From contig JAFGDF010000096.1 in assembly GCA_016932235.1 (NCBI GenBank), positions 1 through 13,499 on the forward strand: a stretch of DNA of 13,499 bases, read 5' to 3'. Position numbers and translations under genes: made by a program. Below the pieces are notes generated by a model, which worked only from the letters and a program-made list of their open reading frames with translations, did not search any database and was not told the DNA's origin. Source of the DNA: Deltaproteobacteria bacterium (lineage in GTDB: Bacteria; Desulfobacterota; DSM-4660; Desulfatiglandales; HGW-15). Below are positions 5,393 through 12,734 of the stretch, piece after piece; position 1 is the stretch's first letter; the number at the start of each line of letters is the position of its first letter.

Positions 5393-7060
5393 ATGGGTTA
5401 TCCACCCGAAATCAAGGAACTAATTAAGCGGGTCGAGGCAACCCGGCCTGAGCGTGTAAAAAAGGCTCGTGATGGATTCATCTATCCCGCGTTGAGCCTG
5501 GAAGAGCGCGCGGTGGTGCTGAATAAATTTCATCCTGATTACCAGGAAGAGGGCAGGCGCACGATAAAGGTCGGACCAAATAAAGGAGAAATATTCCAGG
5601 ATGAGGTGGTTGATCTGCTTGAATCAAAATCAATGATAAGACCAAAGCATGTTGATCTCACTAAGATCGATTATGAAACGGATGTCCTGGTTGTCGGCGG
5701 CGGCGGCGGCGGTTCATCCGCGGCCCTTCTCGCATCGGATGCCGGCGCCAAGGTCATTATCGCCAACAAGCTTCGTCACGGCGATTCAAACACCATTATG
5801 GCGGAAGGAGGCATCCAGGCGGCCACCCAGGAATGTGATTCACCCTATTATCATTTTATGGATACCATAGGGGGAGGTCATTTCGCGAATCAGCCCGATC
5901 TGGTCGCTGCACTGGCCTATGACGCACCCCTTTCCGTGGCGTGGCTGGAAGAGCTTGGAATGATTTTCAACAAGTTTGATGACGGTCGTTTTGATGTCCG
6001 GCATTTCGGCGGATCATCAAGAAAAAGGATGCATTCCTCAGGGGATATGACCGGAGCCGAAATCATGAGGGTCCTGAGGGACGAGATCCGGAACAGGCCT
6101 GATCGGATTACAATTCTTGAATTCTGTCCCTGTGTTGAACTAATACTTGATGAAAGCGGCAAAGCCGCGGGGGCAATCCTTTACAACCTGGAGACCCGCG
6201 AATTTTATATTGTCAAGGCAAAGGCCGTGGTTCTTGCCACTGGAGGTTTTGGACGCCTGCATATCAAGGGTTTTGCCACAACAAACCATTATGGCGCCAC
6301 CATGGACGGTGTGGTTCTTGCCTACCGCGCCGGAGTGGGAAACAAAGGTCTTTCTTCGACCCAGTACCATCCCACCGGGTCTGTGTTTCCAGAACAGAAT
6401 GTCGGCCTCTTGATTACTGAAAAGGTTCGTGGTCTGGGCGCTCACGTGCTCAATATTGATGGCGAACAGTTTTGTTTCCCATTAGAACCAAGGGATGTGG
6501 AATCAGCGGAATTGATACAGGAGGCAATGGAGCGGAAGAAGGGAATCGTCACACCCACAGGACGCGTCGGACTATGGCTGGACTCCCCCATGATCGAACT
6601 GCTTCATGGAGAGGGCACGGTAAAAAAAGAACTGCCGGCCAAGTTTATTCAATTCAGAAGGCATAACATAGACATCAGCAAGGAGCCCATGCTTGTCTAT
6701 CCAACGCTTCATTACCAGAACGGGGGTATTAATATCAACGCCCATGCTGAAACTATTATCCCCGGTCTGTTCGGCGCGGGTGAGATCGTGGGAGGGGTTC
6801 ACGGGGAAAACAGGCTGATGGGCAACAGCCTGCAGGATATCCTGACCTTCGGAAGAAGGGCGGGCACAAGTGCCGCCAGATATGTGAAATCAGGAGTGGA
6901 GATCACGAAACTCACTCTCGATCATGTTGTAAAGTTTGAGAAGGAACTGGCGGATGCGGGCATAGAAAATCCGATTGTCGCGCCGATCCTGCTGCCTGAT
7001 TACTCCACGGAGGAGGTCATCTCCAGGAGATGGATGGATTCCTTGATGACAAGCGAATAA
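5393..7060 (+). CDS. Fumarate reductase/succinate dehydrogenase-type flavoprotein (FrdA/SdhA-like), non-covalent FAD predicted
   Basis: This is the FAD-binding catalytic subunit, 555 residues, with AAAGGAG six bases before the ATG. An unusual N-terminal extension of about 95 residues precedes the Rossmann fold (VVGGGGGG at 100-107). Residues known to bind or protonate dicarboxylate in E. coli FrdA appear conserved: H326 (in HPTG), T342-E343, R367 (in PRDVES), H440 (in LHYQNGG) and R474 (in HGENRL). This supports fumarate/succinate-type chemistry. The histidine that normally holds FAD covalently (SHTVAAEGG in E. coli FrdA) is N133 here (SNTIMAEGG), so FAD is probably non-covalent and the enzyme likely works as a reductase. 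There is no twin-arginine signal, so it is cytoplasmic. No membrane anchor gene follows. L-aspartate oxidase and AprA are more distant alternatives. The reaction is inferred. Confidence 0.9.
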   Translation: MGYPPEIKELIKRVEATRPERVKKARDGFIYPALSLEERAVVLNKFHPDYQEEGRRTIKVGPNKGEIFQDEVVDLLESKSMIRPKHVDLTKIDYETDVLVVGGGGGGSSAALLASDAGAKVIIANKLRHGDSNTIMAEGGIQAATQECDSPYYHFMDTIGGGHFANQPDLVAALAYDAPLSVAWLEELGMIFNKFDDGRFDVRHFGGSSRKRMHSSGDMTGAEIMRVLRDEIRNRPDRITILEFCPCVELILDESGKAAGAILYNLETREFYIVKAKAVVLATGGFGRLHIKGFATTNHYGATMDGVVLAYRAGVGNKGLSSTQYHPTGSVFPEQNVGLLITEKVRGLGAHVLNIDGEQFCFPLEPRDVESAELIQEAMERKKGIVTPTGRVGLWLDSPMIELLHGEGTVKKELPAKFIQFRRHNIDISKEPMLVYPTLHYQNGGININAHAETIIPGLFGAGEIVGGVHGENRLMGNSLQDILTFGRRAGTSAARYVKSGVEITKLTLDHVVKFEKELADAGIENPIVAPILLPDYSTEEVISRRWMDSLMTSE

Positions 7061-7094
7061 ACATCTGATCACTTTTTCTTATCATTATCGTTAA

Positions 7095-7128
7095 AAAAGC
7101 CGATGGGAAAAAACCCTCATCGGCTTTT
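7095..7128. terminator. Bidirectional rho-independent terminator between converging genes
   Basis: Perfect 11-base arms AAAAGCCGATG (7095-7105) and CATCGGCTTTT (7118-7128) surround a 12-base loop in which GG and CC may also pair. A T-rich stretch follows on the plus strand and the A-run on the left serves the minus strand. It lies 35 bases after the FrdA-like stop and overlaps the TGA (7117-7119) of the oxidoreductase gene on the other strand. Confidence 0.85.
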
Positions 7129-8433
7129 CTTCTTCATGTTACGATGGACGTCTGGGTACATTTGTCGAGTGCAGACAGTGTCCGTAATTCTATTTAAGAT
7201 ATTTCGAATTCTATTCACCGTGCAGTATCTATCGAACTGTTCAAGATTTAACCCCCAGTGCAATCTTCTGGCTATGGCTTGCCTGAATTTTCCCGCGAGG
7301 TATGTGCAGTTGATCAGGTTGACACCGACCAGGGTATCCCCTTCGAAAGCAAGTACGCAGTGCCCTTCTTTGCGGGCATCACCAGAAACGATGCAACGGA
7401 CATCATCTCTTTGTGTTTGCACATCACCCAACTGCGCGTATGTCCAATCAAAAAACGGACTGATATTCTCAGGGATAGAACCTGAATACAATGCGTCTTT
7501 TCCTGCCATGTTACAGCCGGCAATGCGTCCCTGACGGCAAGCATTGCCCCAGGTGCCAAGCCATTCCTTTTTCCCGGAAAAAAGGTTGTATCCCTGGCAT
7601 ACATCCCCGGCAGCATAAAGGTTTTGCATGTTCGTTTGCATTCGCTCGTCTACTAAGACAGCTTGTTCTATGTTCACTAGTCCAGGATCGATAAAGTCCA
7701 CATTGGGACGCACCCCTGTGCAGACTGTTACGAAATCCGCTTCCTCGATGATGTCATCGGGAAAATGACAGGTAACACCTTCCGGATCCCCTTCCATGCC
7801 CGTCAGGGTGCATCCGAGACGCACATCTATTCCGTGTTCTTCAAAGTATTCCCGGAGGTATGCCGCCGATGAATGATGGGCTCCTCGGGGAAGCACCTGG
7901 TCCACTACATCTAGAAGTATCACCCTGACACCCCTTTTTGCGAGGACTTCCGCCACCTTGAGGCCCACAAGTGAAGCCCCCAGAACAATAACCTTTTTTG
8001 CAAAAAGTATAGCGTTTTCAAGATGTTTGACAGACGCTGCTGTCCTCAGGGGATACGCCCGAGACGAATCTCCCAGCCCTGGTATGGGCGGGATAATGGG
8101 GCTTGCACCGGTTGCAACAAGGCATTTGCCGTAATGGAGGTTCTCTCCGCCTGCCAATTTGATTTCCTGATTGATGGGATCAAGCGATTCCACAGGGATG
8201 CCAAAGTGCGGGGTAATATCATATTCAGCATACAGACCTTGCCCAAAGGGGAAACAATTTTCCCACGGTATGGCTCCTTTGAGATAGTAGGGCGAAAGCA
8301 TGGGGTTGAATGCCGGTGTATCCACGTCGGATATCATGTGAATTTTTTTGGAGAATCCCGAATTCCTGGCAGCTCGTGCCGCATTTATTGCCGCGCCGCC
8401 ATTTCCCAGAATGATTATTCTCTCTGTATCCAT
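7117..8433 (-). CDS. FAD-dependent pyridine nucleotide-disulfide oxidoreductase family protein
   Basis: This is a soluble flavoprotein of the NADH oxidase / rubredoxin reductase / nitrite reductase N-terminal type, 438 residues from the ATG at 8433. That start sits four bases after the stop of the ferredoxin gene and follows AAAGG. A TTG 30 bases upstream is in frame but overlaps the ferredoxin gene. The FAD fold is ILGNGGAA (8-15), the NAD(P)H fold ILGASLVG (149-157 region) and the second FAD contact NLYAAGDV (271-278). No CxxC or CxxxxC redox-active disulfide is seen next to the flavin, so thioredoxin-reductase-like activity is unlikely. It probably transferred electrons between NAD(P)H and the neighbouring ferredoxin and molybdopterin subunits. 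The molybdopterin gene is now broken, so its present role is uncertain. Its stop codon lies inside the terminator hairpin. Confidence 0.85.
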   Translation of the reverse strand: MDTERIIILGNGGAAINAARAARNSGFSKKIHMISDVDTPAFNPMLSPYYLKGAIPWENCFPFGQGLYAEYDITPHFGIPVESLDPINQEIKLAGGENLHYGKCLVATGASPIIPPIPGLGDSSRAYPLRTAASVKHLENAILFAKKVIVLGASLVGLKVAEVLAKRGVRVILLDVVDQVLPRGAHHSSAAYLREYFEEHGIDVRLGCTLTGMEGDPEGVTCHFPDDIIEEADFVTVCTGVRPNVDFIDPGLVNIEQAVLVDERMQTNMQNLYAAGDVCQGYNLFSGKKEWLGTWGNACRQGRIAGCNMAGKDALYSGSIPENISPFFDWTYAQLGDVQTQRDDVRCIVSGDARKEGHCVLAFEGDTLVGVNLINCTYLAGKFRQAIARRLHWGLNLEQFDRYCTVNRIRNILNRITDTVCTRQMYPDVHRNMKKKSR

Positions 8434-8437
8434 AGTG

Positions 8438-8962
8438 TTATGTGCCTTTCGCGGGATAGGCAATCGCTTTTAAGATCATTATTGATGCTCTTTGGGCCTT
8501 TTTCCTGCTCAGATCCTCAAGAGGACCAACTTCCAGGGCGCGCGCGGGGCAAGCCCGGACGCAGGCCGGCTTCAGATTGTATTCCCTGCGGATGTAACAG
8601 AGATCACACTTGGCCATTTTTCCGTTCTCGGGAAAGTGGGGAGCGCCGAATGGACATGCAAGCTCGCAGCTATGGCACCCGATGCAAAGATCAGGATTGA
8701 CCATAACGGAGCCGTCTTCCTGTCTCCTGGATATCGCCCCGGTTGGACAAACCATAAGACAGGGAGCGTCTCCACAGTGCTGACAGGCAAGAGAAAAATG
8801 GAATATGCGTGCCTGGGGGTACTCTCCTTCTTCGTACTTCGTAACATGGCGAAACGCGATGTCGCTATCGGCGTCAAAATCGTTCTGGTCCTGACAGGCC
8901 ACAACACAGGCCATGCAACCGGAGCAACGTGCGACATCAAAAGAAAAGGCATACTGGCTCAC
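8438..8962 (-). CDS. Four-cluster ferredoxin-type subunit of a molybdopterin oxidoreductase (DmsB/NrfC/HycB-like)
   Basis: This 174-residue cytoplasmic electron-transfer subunit has sixteen cysteines in four groups: C13/16/19/23, C60/63/68/72, C93/96/99/103 and C119/122/134/138. This is the arrangement of the [4Fe-4S] subunits paired with DMSO-reductase-family catalytic subunits. The GTG start (8960-8962) overlaps the TGA of the preceding pseudogene as GTGA and has a strong GGGAGG upstream, showing past translational coupling. It remains fully open although its catalytic partner is destroyed. It may serve another molybdoenzyme, or be at an early stage of decay. Confidence 0.9.
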   Translation of the reverse strand: MSQYAFSFDVARCSGCMACVVACQDQNDFDADSDIAFRHVTKYEEGEYPQARIFHFSLACQHCGDAPCLMVCPTGAISRRQEDGSVMVNPDLCIGCHSCELACPFGAPHFPENGKMAKCDLCYIRREYNLKPACVRACPARALEVGPLEDLSRKKAQRASIMILKAIAYPAKGT

Positions 8963-9676
8963 TTGTCACCTCCCTGAATCGGAAATTTTTTCACCTCGCA
9001 AAGAAGTGATTTGAATCCCGGAAACCCTGAAATGAGATCACGGTAATCGGGATCGATAAGCTCGTTTACATCGGCTCCCGGGCAATTATGGAACATGCTG
9101 ACAACTCCCGGAGGCACGAGTTCGGTCAGGTTTGCCCTGACACGGAACTCTGCTCCGGTTCCCTGTATACCGGAAGCGAATCTACACCTGCTTCTCTCAG
9201 GAGAAGGGAAGTAAATTCCATTTTTCCCGATGGTGTTGGAAATCCCGTTTGTCTGTATTTCTCATAAAGAACATCTATGCTGTTTTTCAGAAAACTGCCA
9301 CCAGGATAAGCTTTTATATCCGTCATCTTGATACCTGATGGCGCGAACATCCAATCAAGACAAGCTTCGTCCCAGGTTACAGGGGAAAAATCACCGGAAC
9401 CTCTCGGCCCAACCCGTACCATGGGAGTACGAAGCCGTTCAGGATTATACACAAACTGCCGGCTTGATTGTCCCTTGGAACACAGGGTGCCACTGTTTGT
9501 CGGGTTTGTTTCTGTTCCCTCGACCTTGAGTACGCGTCCGTCCTTAACATAGGCATCAATACCGCATTTATTGGTGCAGATCGAACAAAGGGTTTTTTTA
9601 TTTCTATACCGGTCTGTGAATTCGGTATCTTGCTCCGAAGGAGCTTTTCGTGGCTGTGCCCGGATTGATAGTTCAT
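8959..9676 (-). pseudogene. Remnant of a molybdopterin-dependent oxidoreductase catalytic subunit
   Basis: About 240 codons remain of a protein usually 650-800 residues long. An ATG (9674-9676) with TAAGGAGG seven bases upstream starts the frame, but the family sequence continues in another frame. That second frame shows the N-terminal [4Fe-4S] motif (C-x2-C-x3-C in LCSICTNKCG, then LCSKG) and VYNPERLRTPM, so one frameshift lies between about 9670 and 9620. After TWDEA (near 9370) the text jumps to C-terminal sequence (APSGIKMTDI, TPSGKMEFTS), an in-frame loss of most of the catalytic domain. A second deletion plus frameshift near 9140 moves to the true C-terminus (VRANLTELVPPG to FPIQGGDK), ending at 8959. 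The family resembles thiosulfate/polysulfide-reductase-like or acetylene-hydratase-like enzymes; the substrate is not determinable. Confidence 0.85.
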
Positions 9677-9711
9677 GGAGCAGCCTCCTTAATGGAACTT
9701 AATGGCTATTT

Positions 9712-9739
9712 CCCGGCTATCGTGACAAATACCCGGCTA
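9712..9739. repeat. Direct repeat CCCGGCTA upstream of the molybdopterin pseudogene
   Basis: The octamer CCCGGCTA occurs at 9712-9719 and 9732-9739, 20 bases apart start to start, close to two helical turns. It lies about 35-60 bases upstream of the pseudogene ATG and may be a relic operator. The rest of the 237-base gap (9677-9913) shows no gene and no clear terminator. Confidence 0.3.
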
Positions 9740-9913
9740 AAAAGCAAGGGCCTTATGAGAAAATGTGAACACTGCTGTCTTGGTCAGAATTTCATGACAA
9801 ATAATCTTTGAAAAATCCGGATGTATTAGGAAATTGCAGCTGAAGAAAATACCGGATGACTGTAAATAAACCGAACTTGAATGATTTTCTTTATTATTTT
9901 ATACCCATTATTC

Positions 9914-10570
9914 TCATTTAAGTGCCTTGATTTTATCTATATCTTCGGATTTTCCGAGCATTATCAAGATATCACTATCCTTAATGACAAAACCGGCAGG
10001 AGGAACAAGAAGAAAGTTTTCCGGTATCAATTCTTTTATGGCAATGATGTGAACCTTGTATTTTGCTCTCAGATTCAGTTCCTTAAGGCTCTTTCCGATA
10101 AATTCTTTTGGAGGACCAACCTGGACAAGGTCGTAATCTTCACCTAAAGGAACGAAATCCAACACATTAGGTCGAGACAGACCATGTGAAACACGTATAG
10201 CCATATCCCGTTCCGGATGGATAATTTCTGTTGCCCCCACTCGCCTCAAGATTTTTCCATGATCCTCGTCCAGGGCTTTTGCTAATATCTTTTTCACGCC
10301 AATCTCCTGCAGGTGCAAACAAATAAGGATGCTTGTGCTGATCTTAGTGCCGGTTGAGACAATTACCCCGTCCATATTCTCAAGCCCAAGGGCCTTCAAG
10401 GCCTCAGTATCCGTCGCATCCGAAACAATAGCCTCTGTGGAGTAAGGGTCTATGGCATGCACACGACCTTTATCCAGATCAATAGCCACGACGTCATTGC
10501 CGTCCTCATACAGGGCTCTTGCAGCGTGAAATCCGAAATTTCCAAGACCTATTACAGCAAATCTCTTCAT
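9914..10570 (-). CDS. ktrA: Potassium uptake regulatory subunit, TrkA/KtrA type (RCK domains)
   Basis: This is the cytoplasmic gating subunit that binds nucleotide and controls the TrkH/KtrB channel. At 218 residues it has one RCK-N plus one RCK-C domain, the KtrA/short TrkA form rather than the duplicated E. coli TrkA. The Rossmann motif is VIGLGNFG (6-13), with the acidic residue D30 in VVAIDLD that contacts ribose. The RCK-N domain runs to about 120, and the RCK-C ligand domain spans roughly 135-215 (PPKEFIGKSL and the terminal DILIMLG). GGGAGG precedes the ATG by eight bases. It lies 15 bases after the channel gene on the same strand and is the last gene of that operon. TrkA or KtrA naming depends on convention; the function is secure. 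Confidence 0.93.
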   Translation of the reverse strand: MKRFAVIGLGNFGFHAARALYEDGNDVVAIDLDKGRVHAIDPYSTEAIVSDATDTEALKALGLENMDGVIVSTGTKISTSILICLHLQEIGVKKILAKALDEDHGKILRRVGATEIIHPERDMAIRVSHGLSRPNVLDFVPLGEDYDLVQVGPPKEFIGKSLKELNLRAKYKVHIIAIKELIPENFLLVPPAGFVIKDSDILIMLGKSEDIDKIKALK

Positions 10571-10585
10571 AATCTAATCCTCCCT

Positions 10586-11956
10586 TTAACCGATCATAAT
10601 GCTTTCTTCAGAATATTCGATACCATTCGTGACTCCTGTCCCGACAATGATATAAGAAAAGGTAAGTACTCCGACGCGACCGATAATCATCATTAATGTA
10701 AGCCAGATTTTACCCCATGTGCTCAGGCCGGGCGTTGCGCCCATGGATAATCCGACAGTACCGAAGGCCGAAACCGTTTCAAAGAGATACGCGAGAAATG
10801 ATCCGCCGTGGTCTGTTGCGTAGCGAGGTCCAGGAGATTCACCTACCAATAACATGAACAGTACCACCCCAATAACACCGATGGATAAGAGTATGAGTGA
10901 GATACTCCGGTTGACGACTTCGACAGGAATGCTCTTCTTAAACAAATTGACACGAACTTTTCTTCTCACCCTGCTTAGAGTGAATGCGCCTATGAGGGCA
11001 AGGGTGGTCGTCTTCACACCGCCTCCGCAGGAACCCGGGGAGGCGCCGATGAACATCAGAAAAACCATAAAGGCCAGGGTCGCTTCCCTTAGAGAAGATA
11101 TATCGACCGTGTTAAAACCGGCTGTACGACAGGTGATGGACTGAAATACCGAAATCAATAAGCGGTGTGAAAGCGAAGCGGTTGCCGCAAGGGCGTGATG
11201 CTCAAGGAAAGCGAACATTATCGCACCACTGACTATAAGGAAAAAGGTGGTGAAAAGGACCGTTTTTGTCTGTAAGGAGAGCCGAAGGCGTTGTTTTTTT
11301 CGCTCCCGTGCCCATGACTGAAGATCATAGAGGACGGGGAAGCCGATGCCGCCTGTGACAATCAAGGCGCACATCACGCCATTAAGAAGAAAACCGTCAC
11401 TATATTGTGTCATGCTGCTGGTGAACAATGAAAATCCGGCATTGCAGAACGCCGAAACGGAATGAAAAATGGCTGTATAAACAGCCCTAGTAAAAGGGAG
11501 TTGCTGATCCCAATGGATGGAAAGAAGAATGGCTCCTATGATCTCGGCACTCAGGGTAAATAATATTGTGCTTTTTACCAGGTTGAAAATATCCTCCCGG
11601 GGGGTATGGGCAAAGATGTCCTGAATGGCCATACGATGCCGGATGGAAATACTTCTTCCGACCCAACGGAACAGCGCAACTGAGATCGTCATCACGCCAA
11701 GGCCGCCGATTTGAATAAGAACCAGGATCACACATTGACCGAATAGGGTAAAAAAACTCCCTGTATCCACTACCACCAGGCCCGTTACGCAAACGGCTGA
11801 TGTGGCGGTGAAAATCGCGTTTACCCATAAAATATGCCCTGTTTTGGTTGAAAATGGAAGCTTAAGCAAAAGGGTACCAATGGCTATGGCCAGAAGGAAG
11901 CTGACCAACACCAGGGTCCCAGGATGGGCCTTGAGTACTCGGTTTCGCAACATCAT
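10586..11956 (-). CDS. ktrB: Potassium uptake membrane channel subunit, TrkH/KtrB type
   Basis: This is the integral inner-membrane K+ (or Na+/K+) translocating subunit, 456 residues. It has four membrane-pore-membrane repeats, each with a selectivity-filter glycine: G59 (VCVTGL), G174 (FCNAGF), G280 (CRTAGF) and G402 (FGTVGL). The intramembrane gating loop after repeat three (GASPGSCGGGVKTTT, 304-318) is present. Its length fits KtrB rather than the longer TrkH. The first bases read ATGATG, and the preceding gene's TGA lies within them, so translation is probably coupled. The neighbouring ktrA gene supplies the gating ring. Transcription probably starts at the sigma-54 promoter near 12610. 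Confidence 0.93.
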   Translation of the reverse strand: MMLRNRVLKAHPGTLVLVSFLLAIAIGTLLLKLPFSTKTGHILWVNAIFTATSAVCVTGLVVVDTGSFFTLFGQCVILVLIQIGGLGVMTISVALFRWVGRSISIRHRMAIQDIFAHTPREDIFNLVKSTILFTLSAEIIGAILLSIHWDQQLPFTRAVYTAIFHSVSAFCNAGFSLFTSSMTQYSDGFLLNGVMCALIVTGGIGFPVLYDLQSWARERKKQRLRLSLQTKTVLFTTFFLIVSGAIMFAFLEHHALAATASLSHRLLISVFQSITCRTAGFNTVDISSLREATLAFMVFLMFIGASPGSCGGGVKTTTLALIGAFTLSRVRRKVRVNLFKKSIPVEVVNRSISLILLSIGVIGVVLFMLLVGESPGPRYATDHGGSFLAYLFETVSAFGTVGLSMGATPGLSTWGKIWLTLMMIIGRVGVLTFSYIIVGTGVTNGIEYSEESIMIG

Positions 11957-12534
11957 GACTTAGGTACCGGATCTAGAAAATGTTCACAATATAAATGGTT
12001 CTCGGTTTCACATAGATCGTGAAGCCGTTTACCGCCCAGCACCATCCGGTTGTGCCAGGCACCGCAGGTGATAAGCTCGCTGCAACCGTTAATGGGCTCA
12101 TAATTCAAAAAAGGACATAATCGTTCCATAATCCGGTCGATATTAACCGAAATGCCAGTCTTCAGAACAAGGTCCGCGATATGTTCAGGATCGATTCTGT
12201 TTTGAGATTGTCGCACACCAATAAAATCCAGGCCGGCAGCTTTCATACGGCCCGTAATTTCCCGATGCCAGCGATCAACCGAGGCAAATAAGGGTATTTT
12301 GCGAGTCAAGGGATTGCTTTTCAGACACTTGCACAATTCTATAATTTCGGAGCGGACACGACTGCTGGATCGAATGGAGAAGTCAAGTATAATCAAACCA
12401 AAAGGAGCCGTTGTTGCTGCATTAAGACTGGATAGTGGATTATGGGTAACGATCACCTCCTTGGATTTCACTACTTCCACTCTTTCATCAAGATGACAAA
12501 CCAGAATATTCACTTTATCTGCCTGCATAGCCAT
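11953..12534 (-). CDS. Degenerate receiver-like protein with cysteine-rich C-terminus
   Basis: This protein has 193 residues from the ATG at 12534, chosen because GGAG lies five bases upstream. An in-frame TTG at 12606 would lie inside the predicted sigma-54 promoter and is rejected. Residues 8-130 look like a receiver fold: a hydrophobic strand with D16 (LVCHLDE), D51 at the end of LIILD, a TRKIPLFASVD strand, then GLDFIGVR. The conserved lysine of active receivers is not seen. The C-terminal 55 residues carry C140, C151, C157, C175 and C183 with several histidines, suggesting metal or Fe-S binding. I do not recognise the C-terminal domain. It overlaps the channel gene start by four bases, so a role in potassium uptake or its sensing is inferred from context only. 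Confidence 0.7.
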   Translation of the reverse strand: MAMQADKVNILVCHLDERVEVVKSKEVIVTHNPLSSLNAATTAPFGLIILDFSIRSSSRVRSEIIELCKCLKSNPLTRKIPLFASVDRWHREITGRMKAAGLDFIGVRQSQNRIDPEHIADLVLKTGISVNIDRIMERLCPFLNYEPINGCSELITCGAWHNRMVLGGKRLHDLCETENHLYCEHFLDPVPKS

Positions 12535-12602
12535 TTTGTCTCCGGACCTGTAGATTCCGACCATTATATGGTCAACTTTTCCTACTCTCTTTAAAATATA
12601 GA

Positions 12603-12617
12603 GCAATATGAGTGCCT
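12603..12617 (-). promoter_or_regulatory. Sigma-54 (-24/-12) promoter for the receiver-like/ktrB/ktrA operon
   Basis: On the minus strand the sequence AGGCAC-TCATA-TTGC matches the sigma-54 consensus TGGCAC-N5-TTGC at every position except the first. The invariant GG and GC are ten bases apart. The predicted transcript start is near 12591, 57 bases before the receiver-like ATG. A sigma-54 activator gene is immediately upstream. Confidence 0.7.
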
Positions 12618-12700
12618 GGTTATTTAACTATCTGTATTTAGAATTGTTTTTAAATTTCAGAGGAAGGCTGAAAAAGGAAATGACAGGGAAATATTGAATT

Positions 12701-12730
12701 ATGCAAGAAAAGCGGCTTGCATGATGCAAG
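12701..12730. promoter_or_regulatory. Candidate activator-binding site: inverted repeats of ATGCAAG
   Basis: ATGCAAG (12701-12707), CTTGCAT (12716-12722) and ATGCAAG (12724-12730) form two overlapping inverted repeats, one with an 8-base and one with a 1-base centre. They lie in the spacer right after the activator gene and about 125 bases upstream of the predicted sigma-54 transcript start, a usual distance for an enhancer. A terminator role is less likely because no T-run follows on the minus strand. Confidence 0.45.
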
Positions 12731-12734
12731 ATAC

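Noticed and set aside
3258..7060. Ordinary respiratory complex II (succinate dehydrogenase)
   Set aside because: There is no cytochrome b or membrane anchor gene, the covalent-FAD histidine is absent, and HdrB/HdrC-like genes share the operon.
7103..7534. A 143-codon open frame on the plus strand
   Set aside because: It overlaps the terminator and the C-terminal part of the FAD/NAD oxidoreductase on the other strand, and the protein looks random.
8023..8977. Two plus-strand open frames (225 and 161 codons)
   Set aside because: Both are antisense to the oxidoreductase and the four-cluster ferredoxin, which have complete motifs.
9126..9128. The TGA ending the 9452-9126 frame as a selenocysteine codon
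   Set aside because: Family sequence continues in a different frame after this point, so the stop results from a deletion/frameshift, not recoding.
9377..9676. A 99-codon minus-strand frame starting at the good ribosome-binding site
   Set aside because: It starts at the original ATG of the molybdopterin gene, but most of it is the wrong frame after a frameshift, so it is part of the pseudogene, not a separate gene.
12535..12606. Longer start (TTG at 12606) for the receiver-like protein
   Set aside because: It would place the start codon inside the -12 element of the sigma-54 promoter and has no ribosome-binding site, unlike the ATG at 12534.
12701..12730. The ATGCAAG inverted repeat as the terminator of the activator gene
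   Set aside because: The hairpin is short (7 bp) and no T-run follows it on the minus strand. Position relative to the sigma-54 promoter fits an enhancer better.
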